Shown piece after piece: positions 7,344 through 15,682 of a DNA stretch of 23,885 nt. Position numbers and translations under genes: made by a program. The notes below the pieces were generated by a model. It saw only the letters and a program-made list of their open reading frames with translations, made no database searches and was not told the DNA's origin. Where the stretch lies: NCBI GenBank assembly GCA_900769795.1, contig CAAGHZ010000083.1:1-23885 (forward strand), written 5' to 3'. Each line of letters opens with the position of its first letter. The stretch's first letter is position 1. This DNA is from Clostridia bacterium. GTDB taxonomy: Bacteria; Bacillota; Clostridia; Monoglobales; Monoglobaceae.

Positions 7344-8408
7344 ATGAGTTCAGAAATTTTTGAATCATTGGAATTGATTGAAGAAGAAAAAGGTATAAGC
7401 CGTGATATCGTGCTTGACGCGCTTGAAAGTGCGTTGATATCTGCTTATAAGAAACATTTTGGTGCGGTTTCCGACATTCGCGTTTTATTTGATCAGGATG
7501 GCGGCACAATAAGAATAATTGCGCGTAAAACCGTTGTAGAAGAGGTTGAGGACAAAGAAACACAAATCAGTTTTGAAGAAGCCAAGAGGCTTGACCCCAA
7601 ATGTGACATTGGCGATGTAGTAGAGAAAGAGGTTACTCCTGCATCTTTTGGCAGAATTGCGGCGCAGACTGCAAGACAGGTTGTTCTGCAGAGAATTCAT
7701 GAAGCAGAGAGAGAAAAGATGGTCAACGAATATTCTGACCGCGAAAACGACATAGCAACAGGTGTTGTTCGCAGAATTGAGAAGAGAAATGTTATGCTCG
7801 AGATTGAGAACACAGAGTCCGTTCTTATGCCTAACGAGCAGGTGCGTGCAGACGGCTATGCGGTAGGCGAGCGATACAAGGTTTTCGTTGTTGAGGTTGC
7901 AGATTCGGTAAAGGGAGTTCATCTTGTGGTTTCTCGTTCCCATCCGGGACTTGTGCGCAGACTTTTTGAACTTGAGGTTCCTGAAATCGGACAGGGAATA
8001 ATTGAAGTTAAGTCCCTCTCTCGCGAGGCTGGTTCAAGAAGTAAGATTGCAGTATATTCTTCTAACCCAAATGTTGACCCCGTTGGCACATGTATAGGAC
8101 CAAAAGGAATGAGAGTTCAGGAAGTTATCCGTGAACTCCGCGGCGAGAAGGTTGATATTATCAGATATAGTGATAATCCTGCAGAGTATGTTGCAAATGC
8201 CCTTAGCCCTGCAGACGTTCTCTCGATTGATGTTGATGAGGATAAGAAGATGTGCAGTGTAGTTGTTCCTGAGGATCAGTTGTCACTTGCTATCGGCAAG
8301 GAAGGACAGAACGTTCGTCTTGCAGCAAGACTTACCGGTTGGAAGATTGACATCTCGGCAAAGGCAGTAAGTGCTGAAGAAGCAGAGACATCGGAGGATG
8401 AGGAATAA
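7344..8408 (+). CDS. nusA: Transcription termination/antitermination factor NusA
   Basis: NusA binds RNA polymerase and nascent RNA and affects pausing, termination and antitermination. The product (354 residues from the chosen start) has an N-terminal RNAP-binding domain (IFESLELIEEEKGISRDIVLDALESALISAYKK), an S1 domain around residues 130-200, and two KH domains (CIGPKGMRVQEVIRELRGEKVDI and LAIGKEGQNVRLAARLTGWKIDI). It has no C-terminal acidic repeats, as is normal in Firmicutes. An in-frame ATG lies four codons upstream (7332), directly against AGGAAAGG. I prefer 7344 because family members begin close to SSEIFESLE, and because the same 16-base element precedes the infB start at similar spacing. 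It overlaps rnpM by one base. Confidence 0.95.
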   Translation: MSSEIFESLELIEEEKGISRDIVLDALESALISAYKKHFGAVSDIRVLFDQDGGTIRIIARKTVVEEVEDKETQISFEEAKRLDPKCDIGDVVEKEVTPASFGRIAAQTARQVVLQRIHEAEREKMVNEYSDRENDIATGVVRRIEKRNVMLEIENTESVLMPNEQVRADGYAVGERYKVFVVEVADSVKGVHLVVSRSHPGLVRRLFELEVPEIGQGIIEVKSLSREAGSRSKIAVYSSNPNVDPVGTCIGPKGMRVQEVIRELRGEKVDIIRYSDNPAEYVANALSPADVLSIDVDEDKKMCSVVVPEDQLSLAIGKEGQNVRLAARLTGWKIDISAKAVSAEEAETSEDEE

Positions 8409-8659
8409 TGCGCCCTGTCAGAATGTGCGCGGTCTGCAGAGAAAGAAAAGACAAAAGCGAGCTTTTGAGGATAACAAAAACTCCCGGTGGAGATGTGCGT
8501 GTTGATGTTCCCGGAAAGATGCCGGGAAGAGGCGCATATATATGCAAAAACAGGGAATGTATAAATGATGCACAAAAGCGCAGAGTACTTGAAAGAGCTT
8601 TTTCATGCAGGATAGAAGCAGAACTTTATGAGCAGATTGCAAAGATTGGTGATGTCTGA
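8408..8659 (+). CDS. rnpM: RNase P modulator RnpM (YlxR family)
   Basis: This is a small RNA-binding protein of the YlxR family (DUF448); the B. subtilis member was reported to bind the RNase P RNA and modulate its activity. The 83-residue product has the family landmarks PVRMCAVCRERKDKSELLRI and PGRGAYICKNRECI. It starts by TAATG overlap with the nusA stop, showing coupled translation, and its end overlaps the frame of the next gene. The nusA-ylxR-ylxQ-infB order is the standard Firmicutes one. Confidence 0.93.
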   Translation: MRPVRMCAVCRERKDKSELLRITKTPGGDVRVDVPGKMPGRGAYICKNRECINDAQKRRVLERAFSCRIEAELYEQIAKIGDV

Positions 8660-8660
8660 T

Positions 8661-8990
8661 ATGGATAAAGAAATAAATCCGAGGTTTTGGGGGATGCTCT
8701 CCCTTTCAATGAAAGCAGGTGCTCTCTCAGTTGGTGAGGGACGTGCGACGGAGAAAATAAGAGCAGGAGAGGCAAATTTGATAATCTTATCAGAAGATGC
8801 TTCTGACAATACGGTAAAGAGGTTCTCCAATATGGGAGAATATCGTAACGTACCGCTGATAAGAGTGGCTGACAGAAACAGCCTTGGTTCGGCAATAGGC
8901 AGAAAGTTTGCAGTTGTAATAGCGGTGCATAATGAGGGTTTTTCAAAAAATCTTTTAGGGCTTTTTGAAAATCAGTCAGGAAAGGAATGA
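8661..8990 (+). CDS. ylxQ: L7Ae-like RNA-binding protein YlxQ
   Basis: This is a small protein of the ribosomal L7Ae/L30e/K-turn-binding family, encoded between rnpM and infB in Firmicutes; B. subtilis YlxQ binds kink-turn RNA. The body (MLSLSMKAGALSVGEG..EKIRAGEANLIILSEDASDNT, then NVPLIRVADRNSLGSAIGRKFAVVIAV) fits the fold and length. Three in-frame ATGs are possible: 8628, 8652 and 8661. The last has GGTG at a suitable distance and the least overlap with rnpM; 8652 is a fair alternative. The stop codon is inside the 16-base element that serves the infB start. Confidence 0.87.
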   Translation: MDKEINPRFWGMLSLSMKAGALSVGEGRATEKIRAGEANLIILSEDASDNTVKRFSNMGEYRNVPLIRVADRNSLGSAIGRKFAVVIAVHNEGFSKNLLGLFENQSGKE

Positions 8991-8997
8991 TAAATAT

Positions 8998-11268
8998 ATG
9001 GAAAAAATCAGAGCATATGAACTTTCAAAAGCGTTTGGTTTTCCCAGCAAGGAAATTGTAAAGGTTCTTCATGATTACAATGTTTCTACAAAAAATCATA
9101 TGAGTGCACTTTCCGAGTATGAATTAGACGTAATTTTTGAATACTATACACAGAAAAATCAGGTGAGTGATTTTTCAATCTTTGAAGAGAAGAAAAACGA
9201 GCAAGAAGAAGTCAAGGAAAAGACAAAGAAGGCAGACAGCAAGGCAGAAGAAGTTGTCGGTGAGGGTAATGCGGAAGAAGTTGCCGAAACTCAGGTTGAA
9301 GTTGGCCGCAAGATGAGAACTGTTGATACCCGTGTTAACACAGTTGACCTTGACAGAATTGATGACGAAAAGATAGAAGAACTTATCCCTGACAACGTAA
9401 AGTCGGGCAGCAAGAAAGAAAAGATAAATCAGAAAAAGAAGAATAAGCAGATGGGCACAAAGCAAAAACCTGAGCCCGAGGATATGATAAAGCGCAAGGA
9501 GAAGAAAGAGAAGACAGAGGTTCTTCATGTTCTTATTCCGGCTGAAATCACTGTAGGAGAACTCGCAGAGAGAATGAAGCGTCCTGCAACAGAGATTATC
9601 AAAAAGCTTATGCTTCTTGGTATTATGGCATCTGTTAACGAGGTAATAGACTTTGATACAGCGTCTCTTATCGTAGAAGAACTTGGCGGAACATTTGAGA
9701 GGGAAATTATTCTCACTGAGGAAGAAAAACTCTTCAATGATACTGAGGATACAGAAGAAATGTTAAAGCCACGCTCTCCCGTTGTTGTTGTAATGGGTCA
9801 CGTTGACCATGGTAAGACATCGCTTCTTGACTCTATAAGAAACACCAACGTAACAGAGGGCGAGTTTGGCGGAATCACTCAGCACATAGGTGCACACCGT
9901 GTCAGAGTCGGCGATAAGAAGATAACCTTCCTCGACACACCGGGACACGAGGCGTTTACTGCAATGCGTGCCCGTGGTGCGATGGTTACGGATATTGCCA
10001 TACTTGTGGTTGCTGCAGATGATGGTATTATGCCGCAGACAATTGAGGCGATAAATCACGCAAAGGCCGCAGAGGTTTCTATTATTGTTGCAATCAACAA
10101 AATTGATAAAGAGGGCGCAAACCCCGACAGAGTTAAGCAGGAACTTACCGAGCATGGCCTTGTACCTGAAGAATGGGGCGGAGACACTATTTGTTGTGAG
10201 GTTTCTGCAAAGCAGGGCATAAACATTGATGGTCTTCTTGATATGGTTCTTCTTGTTGCAGAAATGAAAGAACTTAAGGCAAATCCTGACCGTGCGGCAA
10301 AGGGTACGGTTATTGAGTCAAAACTTGACAAGGGCAGAGGTCCTGTTGCGACTGTACTTGTGCAGAATGGTACACTTAAGGTTGGCGATATTGTTGTTGC
10401 AGGTACAGCGGTAGGTCACGTTCGTGCTATGAATGACGACAAGGGCAGGGCGGTTAAAAAGGCAGGCCCGTCAATTCCTGTTGAGATTCTCGGTCTTTCT
10501 GAGGTGCCTGAGGGTGGCGACGTATTCTACGCAGTAGCAGATGAGCGCAAAGCCCGTGAGGTTGTAGAGACAAGAAAGTTCAAAGAAAAGCAGAGCCGTC
10601 AGCAAAAGGCATCTGCAATATCTCTTGATAATCTCTTTGAGCATATTGAAGCAGGCAAGATGAAAGACCTTAACATTATCGTTAAGGCTGATGTACAGGG
10701 TAGTGTTGAGGCGGTTACTCAGTCGCTTGTTCGTATATCCAACGAAGAAGTAAGAGTAAATGTTATCCATGGAGCGGTTGGAGCGGTTACCGAGTCAGAT
10801 GTTATGCTTGCAAGTGCATCAAATGCGATTATTGTTGGATTTAATGTTCGTCCGACTGCAGGCGCGGATGTATCTGCACAGAATTCTGAGGTTGATATCA
10901 GACTTTACAGAGTAATCTATGACGCAATAGAGGACATTGAAAAGGCGCTCAAAGGTATGCTTGAGCCAACATTCCGTGAGGCTGTTATTGGTCACGTTGA
11001 AATCAGAACAACATTCAGGGTATCAGGCGTGGGTACTATTGGTGGTGCTTACGTTACCGATGGTAAGGTTCTGCGCAGCAGCCTTGTGCGTGTTGTTCGT
11101 GACGGCATTGTTATCCACGAGGGCGAACTTGGCTCACTCAAGCGCTTTAAGGATGATGTGAAAGAAGTTAATGCAGGCTATGAATGTGGTATCAGTATTG
11201 ATAAGTATAACGACATTAAAGAAGGCGACGTTATCGAAGCTTATGTAATGGAGCAGGTAGAGGTGTAA
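8998..11268 (+). CDS. infB: Translation initiation factor IF-2
   Basis: IF-2 is the GTPase that brings initiator fMet-tRNA to the 30S subunit and promotes 50S joining. The 756-residue product has an IF2_N-type start (IRAYELSKAFGFPSKEIVKVLHDYNV), a long charged Lys/Glu-rich linker (about residues 60-175), a second IF2_N domain (TVGELAERMKRPATEIIKKLMLLGIMASVN), and the G domain with GHVDHGKTS at 267-275, DTPGH at 313-317 and NKID at 367-370, then domains II, III and the tRNA-binding C-terminal domain. It is a little longer than the B. subtilis form, in the linker. The start at 8998 (MEKIRAYELS) is chosen over upstream in-frame triplets because of its spacing from AGGAAAGGA and the family alignment. 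Confidence 0.97.
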   Translation: MEKIRAYELSKAFGFPSKEIVKVLHDYNVSTKNHMSALSEYELDVIFEYYTQKNQVSDFSIFEEKKNEQEEVKEKTKKADSKAEEVVGEGNAEEVAETQVEVGRKMRTVDTRVNTVDLDRIDDEKIEELIPDNVKSGSKKEKINQKKKNKQMGTKQKPEPEDMIKRKEKKEKTEVLHVLIPAEITVGELAERMKRPATEIIKKLMLLGIMASVNEVIDFDTASLIVEELGGTFEREIILTEEEKLFNDTEDTEEMLKPRSPVVVVMGHVDHGKTSLLDSIRNTNVTEGEFGGITQHIGAHRVRVGDKKITFLDTPGHEAFTAMRARGAMVTDIAILVVAADDGIMPQTIEAINHAKAAEVSIIVAINKIDKEGANPDRVKQELTEHGLVPEEWGGDTICCEVSAKQGINIDGLLDMVLLVAEMKELKANPDRAAKGTVIESKLDKGRGPVATVLVQNGTLKVGDIVVAGTAVGHVRAMNDDKGRAVKKAGPSIPVEILGLSEVPEGGDVFYAVADERKAREVVETRKFKEKQSRQQKASAISLDNLFEHIEAGKMKDLNIIVKADVQGSVEAVTQSLVRISNEEVRVNVIHGAVGAVTESDVMLASASNAIIVGFNVRPTAGADVSAQNSEVDIRLYRVIYDAIEDIEKALKGMLEPTFREAVIGHVEIRTTFRVSGVGTIGGAYVTDGKVLRSSLVRVVRDGIVIHEGELGSLKRFKDDVKEVNAGYECGISIDKYNDIKEGDVIEAYVMEQVEV

Positions 11269-11271
11269 TAA

Positions 11272-11610
11272 ATGGCAAATTACAGCAGAACAGATAGAAT
11301 ATCTGAAGAGGTAAAAAGAGAACTCAGTGCGATAATCCGAGAACTCAAGGACCCCAGATTGCCTATTATGGTCACGGTTGTTGCAGTAAAAGTGACCAAG
11401 GATTTAAAGTTTGCAAAAGCCTATATAAGTGTAATGGGCAGTGATGAGGTTAAGGCGGATGCTCTTGCGGCACTTAAAAGTGCAAGCGGATTTATCCGTC
11501 GCGAGGTTGGACACAGACTTAACCTTAGAAACACTCCTGAGTTCACGTTTGTGATTGACGATTCTATAGAATACGGCGCTCACATAAATGAAATTCTTAA
11601 AGAACTTTAA
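11272..11610 (+). CDS. rbfA: Ribosome-binding factor A
   Basis: RbfA is a KH-domain protein that binds the immature 30S subunit and assists 16S rRNA 5'-end maturation. The 112-residue product shows the family pattern: RTDRISEEVKRELSAII, LKDPRLP, VTKDLKFAKAYISVMG, and RHRLNLR-like RREVGHRLNLRNTPEFTFVIDDS. It follows infB after three bases and has AGAGGTG inside the end of infB as its ribosome site, so the two are probably translationally coupled. The small ylxP gene found between infB and rbfA in Bacillus is absent. Confidence 0.96.
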   Translation: MANYSRTDRISEEVKRELSAIIRELKDPRLPIMVTVVAVKVTKDLKFAKAYISVMGSDEVKADALAALKSASGFIRREVGHRLNLRNTPEFTFVIDDSIEYGAHINEILKEL

Positions 11611-11625
11611 CCAGAGGTTGCTAAT

Positions 11626-12573
11626 ATGTTTGAGAAAATTATTGCAAAATTAAACGAGGCAAAAACCGTCGGGATTTTTACACATATAAATCCCGACGGC
11701 GATGCTATGGGAAGTTCCTATGCCTTAAAACTTGTGCTTGAGGATATGGGTAAGACGGCAGAAGTTTTTCTCTGTGGCGGAATTGAAGATAAACTATCAG
11801 CCATTGTAAAAGGTGTAGAGAGCAAGAATGTTGAGATTGAAAAATGCGATATGTTGATTGCCCTTGACTGCGCTGATGCAAAAAGGCTTGGCAAGTGGCA
11901 AGATGCGTTTACTTCTCATGCAAATACTGCGGCGATAGATCATCATGTTACACATGTTGATTTTGCATCTGAGACCGTTGTGCGTGATATATCGTCTACT
12001 TGCGAACTTATGTGGCTTTTGTTTAAGGAGATGCAGGCAGTGGTGTCTGTTGATGCGGCAACCAACATTTATATTGGAATGGCTACGGATACAGGTAATT
12101 TTAAATATTCTTCAGTTACCGGAGATACTCATCGTATTGCGGCAGAACTTATTGATGTGGGTGTTGATTTTGCTGAGGTTTCAAAAAGAATGTTTGATAC
12201 TGTTACAAGAGAATATCTTGCTCTCAAAGCAAAGGCGGTAAACTCTCTTAAATATTTCGGCGACGGAAGGATTTCTCTGCTTACACTTAAAAACTCAGAT
12301 TTTGAAGAGTTCGGGGTCAAAGAAGAAAATGCAGCCGGAATCGTTACCCTGCCTACCAGTATAGAGGGGGTAGAGGTTGGTGTATATATCAGACAACGGG
12401 GAGAGAGCGAATACAAAGCAAGCCTTCGATCTGCAAGATATGTTGATGTAGCAGAAATCGCAGAAACTTTTGGCGGCGGCGGACATATCCGTGCTGCAGG
12501 ATATTCTGTGACAAAGGAAAAGCTTGAAGAAAATATCGAGGCATTGATTGAAGAGATAGAAAAACGCCTATAA
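11626..12573 (+). CDS. nrnA: DHH-family phosphoesterase NrnA (oligoribonuclease / pAp phosphatase)
   Basis: NrnA degrades very short RNA oligomers and in many Firmicutes also removes phosphate from 3'-phosphoadenosine 5'-phosphate. The 315-residue product has the metal-binding motifs HINPDGDAMGS (20-30), LIALDCAD (78-84), the DHH triad at 105-107 and a C-terminal DHHA1 domain ending with GGGGHIRAAG (283-292). Placement between rbfA and truB is common in Clostridia and fits an RNA-turnover role beside other RNA-maturation genes. Ribosome site AGAGG is at 11613-11617. Nano-RNase versus cyclic-dinucleotide activity cannot be separated by sequence; no GGDEF or membrane segments are present, so it is not GdpP. 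Confidence 0.93.
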   Translation: MFEKIIAKLNEAKTVGIFTHINPDGDAMGSSYALKLVLEDMGKTAEVFLCGGIEDKLSAIVKGVESKNVEIEKCDMLIALDCADAKRLGKWQDAFTSHANTAAIDHHVTHVDFASETVVRDISSTCELMWLLFKEMQAVVSVDAATNIYIGMATDTGNFKYSSVTGDTHRIAAELIDVGVDFAEVSKRMFDTVTREYLALKAKAVNSLKYFGDGRISLLTLKNSDFEEFGVKEENAAGIVTLPTSIEGVEVGVYIRQRGESEYKASLRSARYVDVAEIAETFGGGGHIRAAGYSVTKEKLEENIEALIEEIEKRL

Positions 12574-12588
12574 GCGGGTGAATAAAAT

Positions 12589-13467
12589 ATGAATGGTGTT
12601 ATAAACATAAACAAGCCCCTTGGTATTACCTCCCACGATGTGGTGTACAGACTGAGGAGGCTTTTGTCTATAAAAAAGATTGGGCACACAGGGACTCTTG
12701 ATCCTGATGCTTCAGGAGTTTTGCCAATGTGTATCGGCAGAGCAACAAAGGTTGCAGATATGCTGACGGCTAAGGACAAGCAGTATATTGCAGAGGTAAC
12801 TTTAGGCTCTGCAACGGATACTCTTGATGCTTCGGGAGTTGTGACCGAGATGGCAGAAGTCAGCGTAAGCCAAGAAGATATACGTCGTGCAGTGGCAGAA
12901 TTTGTTGGAGATATAGAACAAATACCACCTATGTATTCTGCTATAAAAGTGGATGGGAAAAAACTATATGAACTTGCCAGGGATGGTGTGGAGATAGAGA
13001 GACGACCAAGGCAGGTAAGGATAGATAATATAGAGATTTTAGATATTGAACTTGAAAATAACAGATTCACCATGAGAGTGGATTGTTCAAAGGGCACATA
13101 TATACGTACACTTTGTGATGATATAGGAAGAAGCCTCGGGTGCTTTGCTCATATGTCGGGGCTTGAAAGAACAAAATCGGGGATTTTTGATATATCCGCA
13201 TCATATACTCTTGAGGAAGTGGAGCGGATGTTTGGGGAAGGAAACATATCCTTCCTTGTACCTGTAGATGAAATTTTTGCAGAGTTTCCAAGATTGACGT
13301 TGTCTCAGCGAAAGGCAAAGCTGATGTGCAACGGTGTAAGAGTCAGTGCTCAGGGCATAGATGACGGCACAACCTATCGCGTCTATGATGAGGGTGGAAG
13401 ATTTTTGACGATTTCCGAATGTGATGGTGGGGTTTTAAAGATACTTAAAACCTTTTATCAGGAATAG
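12589..13467 (+). CDS. truB: tRNA pseudouridine(55) synthase TruB
   Basis: TruB converts U55 to pseudouridine in the T-loop of tRNAs. The 292-residue product has the catalytic block GHTGTLDPDASGVLP with Asp38, the early INKPLGITSHDVV, the conserved IPPMYSAIKVDGKKLYELAR and GTYIRTLCDDIG, and a C-terminal PUA-like region. Length is normal. It lies 15 bases after nrnA. Downstream, instead of the usual tight join to ribF, there is a 184-base gap filled with palindromic repeats. Confidence 0.97.
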   Translation: MNGVININKPLGITSHDVVYRLRRLLSIKKIGHTGTLDPDASGVLPMCIGRATKVADMLTAKDKQYIAEVTLGSATDTLDASGVVTEMAEVSVSQEDIRRAVAEFVGDIEQIPPMYSAIKVDGKKLYELARDGVEIERRPRQVRIDNIEILDIELENNRFTMRVDCSKGTYIRTLCDDIGRSLGCFAHMSGLERTKSGIFDISASYTLEEVERMFGEGNISFLVPVDEIFAEFPRLTLSQRKAKLMCNGVRVSAQGIDDGTTYRVYDEGGRFLTISECDGGVLKILKTFYQE

Positions 13468-13471
13468 TAGT

Positions 13472-13549
13472 TGCAAAGCAATTGCAATGAATAATGCCCG
13501 ATGCCCATACAGTGGCCAAGCCCCACTGCAAAGAAGCAATTGCTTTGCA
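13472..13549. repeat. Inverted-repeat element between truB and ribF
   Basis: TGCAAAGCAATTGC (13472-13485) is a perfect 14-bp complement of 13536-13549. Inside lies a smaller hairpin, CAGTGG (13510-13515) with CCACTG (13523-13528). The whole 78-base unit has the form of a small palindromic (MITE-like or REP-like) element. It encodes nothing. Confidence 0.75.
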
Positions 13550-13620
13550 CAAGGGAGACTTGGGGACCGCTTGCGGCGGTTATCATCGTTTTTTGTAGGG
13601 GCGATTCACGAATCGCCCGC
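13546..13620. repeat. Palindromic intergenic repeat fragments before ribF
   Basis: Next to the previous element, CACAAGGGAG continues into GGGGACCGCTTGCGGCGGT, which has a short stem (ACCGC/GCGGT), and then into GTAGGGGCGATTCACGAATCGCCC, with a 9-bp stem (13599-13607 with 13610-13618, 2-base loop). From memory, both motifs resemble dispersed palindromic repeats seen in many Clostridia genomes. The CACAAGGGAG core also occurs in the repeat before ung (21937-21946). The unit ends about 23 bases before the ribF ribosome site. Confidence 0.7.
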
Positions 13621-13651
13621 GTAAAGCCCGTATGAGGGAAGAGGAGGTGCA

Positions 13652-14599
13652 ATGGTGAAAGTTTACTATGACAACAGAACAGAAGCAGAAAAACTGCAGA
13701 AAATGACAAAAAACAAAACTGCCGTTGCTCTCGGTCAGTTCGATTCTATGCACATAGGGCATACCGAGATAATCTCAAAAGTCGTAAAATACGCAAAGGA
13801 CAACGAGATGGTGTCTCTTGTACATATATTTGAGAATAATCCGATTGAAGTAATAAAAGGAGAGAAAATTCGATCGGTAAACACCCTTGAAAAAAGGCTG
13901 GAAATCCTTGAGGGACTCGGAGTTGACATAGTTTGTGTTGCACGATTTGATACAGAGTATATGAATATAGAATATAAGGATTTTGTGTCCTTATATCTGC
14001 GTGATATGTTTAATGCGGCAATTGTTTTGGTAGGGTATAATTACCGTTTTGGAAAAGGCGGAGTCGGTACATCGGAGCGTTTGAGAGAAGAATGTGAAAA
14101 ATATGGTATCGGCGTTAATGTTGTGCCCGGGATCGAACAAGACGGTGAGGTTGTTTCAAGTACAAGGATAAAAGAAAAACTCGCAATGGGTGATGCAGAA
14201 GGTGCGGCGAATATGCTCGGCAGATATTTCTCCGTAAAAGGTGAGGTAGTAAGAGGAAATCAGATAGGTGGAAAAATGCTGGGATTTCCAACTGCGAATA
14301 TTGAGATGCCGGGAGAAATCGTAATGCCGAAGTTTGGTGTGTATGCAACCCGCACAAGGGTTGGTAATGAGATTTACAAATCAATAACCAACATAGGTTC
14401 AAAACCTACGATAGAGAACGGGACTTTTTGCATAGAAACACATATAGATGGTGATTTTGGTGAACTTTACGGGGAGATCGTAGAGGTAGAGTTTTGTAAA
14501 TTTCTGAGGGATATAAAAAAGTTTGACAGTCTTGATGGCCTGAGGAAACAACTTGAGAGGGATAAACAAAATATGGTGCAAAAAGGGAGAGAAGAGTAA
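13652..14599 (+). CDS. ribF: Bifunctional riboflavin kinase / FMN adenylyltransferase
   Basis: RibF phosphorylates riboflavin to FMN and then adenylates it to FAD. The 315-residue product has the N-terminal nucleotidyltransferase domain with HIGH-type motif MHIGH (33-37), YNYRFGKGGVGT (129-140) and VSSTRIKEKL (168-177), then the C-terminal kinase domain with LGFPTANI (210-217) and GVYATRTRVGNEIYKSITNIGSKPT. The first motif reads ALGQFDSMHIGH, where ALGxFDGVHxGH is usual, a mild departure. ATG at 13652 is only 4 bases from AGGAGG (13642-13647); the next codon, GTG at 13655, gives better spacing and may be the real start. In Bacillus this gene precedes rpsO; here it is followed by a lipoprotein gene. 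Confidence 0.95.
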   Translation: MVKVYYDNRTEAEKLQKMTKNKTAVALGQFDSMHIGHTEIISKVVKYAKDNEMVSLVHIFENNPIEVIKGEKIRSVNTLEKRLEILEGLGVDIVCVARFDTEYMNIEYKDFVSLYLRDMFNAAIVLVGYNYRFGKGGVGTSERLREECEKYGIGVNVVPGIEQDGEVVSSTRIKEKLAMGDAEGAANMLGRYFSVKGEVVRGNQIGGKMLGFPTANIEMPGEIVMPKFGVYATRTRVGNEIYKSITNIGSKPTIENGTFCIETHIDGDFGELYGEIVEVEFCKFLRDIKKFDSLDGLRKQLERDKQNMVQKGREE

Positions 14600-14600
14600 A

Positions 14601-15662
14601 ATGAAAAAGAAAGCACTTTCCATAATTATTTTGCTTACGTTCTGTATTGTTGCACTTTCCGGATGTAATAATTCAAAAGACGTTACTGTTGTGTGCTGGG
14701 GCGACAGTATGACAGAAGGGGTTGCGGGCAATGGTGTGACATATCCTGATGAACTTGCTAAACTTAGCGGATATAATGTAGTCAATATGGGGGGTGCAGG
14801 CGAGAGCCTTATTACCATTGCGGCAAGGTCAGGTGCTATGAAAATTATTGTTGATGAGGATTTTGAAGTTCCTGCAAGTCGTAAGGCTGTATATCTGACG
14901 CTGACAACCAGAGAACTCTATGATGATAATGATTATGCAGGCAAAATTGCTCCATGTAATACCGACCGTGGCGGGTGGACCCCCGCTGTGATTCAGATAG
15001 ACGAAAAGACAAAGATAGAAGGAAAGTTATATACAACCTGTATGCTTGATGAGAACAACGTGCGTACTCTCTCGAGTGCACAGTTCGTAAGAAGCGAGGC
15101 AGGAAAAGCTATTGTTGTGCCCGGGGGCTCTGAGATAAGTGTTGCAGCGCATGATATGATAGGGGATATAAACATTTATTGGGCAGGTACAAACCTGGGC
15201 TGGGATGACACAGATCTTGGTGGAGATGCTGTAAAGCCCGAGAATATAATAGTTGCACTAAAGAAAATGATTTTAGAAAATACCGGAGTTGAATTTTCAA
15301 GTAAAGAAGATGTGCTTGATAAAGAAATTCCTGAGGGCGAGAAGTTTATTGTGATAGGAATGACAACGGGTGATTCTAAAGCGTGGCCCGGTATAAATGA
15401 GGCCCTGGCAGAAGAGTTTGGAGATAAGTTTATTGATGCAAAGGCATATCTTGCGACAAGACAGGCTCTGAGTGATGCCAAAGTAGAGCCTACCGAGAAA
15501 GATATGGAGTATATCGAGGCAGGCAGAATTCCATTTTCGCTTCTTGGAGGATACAGATACCTGGATAGTCCGGGTAAGGCTGATGAGGTGCATCTCAACG
15601 GCATTGGATATAAATTGCTTGCAGAACAGATATATAAAAGAATGAAAGCTCTTGGTTATTAA
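14601..15662 (+). CDS. SGNH/GDSL-type hydrolase lipoprotein with large insertion
   Basis: This is a predicted surface-anchored esterase or related hydrolase. The 353-residue product has a lipoprotein signal peptide with lipobox LSGC (Cys22). The SGNH blocks are all visible: CWGDSMTEG with Ser36, NMGGAGES (62-69), WAGTN with Asn198, and DEVH with Asp328 and His331. Blocks II and III are about 125 residues apart, much farther than in small GDSL enzymes; the insert (about 75-190) looks beta-rich and has an IAPCNTDRGGWTP stretch. The nucleophile is only 14 residues from the lipid anchor. The start at 14601 begins one base after the ribF stop, with GGGAGAGAAGAG as ribosome site, so the two are coupled. 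Substrate unknown; a glycan or cell-wall acetyl group is a guess from relatives. Confidence 0.8.
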   Translation: MKKKALSIIILLTFCIVALSGCNNSKDVTVVCWGDSMTEGVAGNGVTYPDELAKLSGYNVVNMGGAGESLITIAARSGAMKIIVDEDFEVPASRKAVYLTLTTRELYDDNDYAGKIAPCNTDRGGWTPAVIQIDEKTKIEGKLYTTCMLDENNVRTLSSAQFVRSEAGKAIVVPGGSEISVAAHDMIGDINIYWAGTNLGWDDTDLGGDAVKPENIIVALKKMILENTGVEFSSKEDVLDKEIPEGEKFIVIGMTTGDSKAWPGINEALAEEFGDKFIDAKAYLATRQALSDAKVEPTEKDMEYIEAGRIPFSLLGGYRYLDSPGKADEVHLNGIGYKLLAEQIYKRMKALGY

Positions 15663-15682
15663 GAGAAAGGAGAACAGTTGTG

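Noticed and set aside
12129..13097. 322-codon minus-strand open frame across nrnA and truB
   Set aside because: Both genes beneath are certain; the product is Ser/Thr-rich and without recognisable domains, and the frame spans the join of two real genes.
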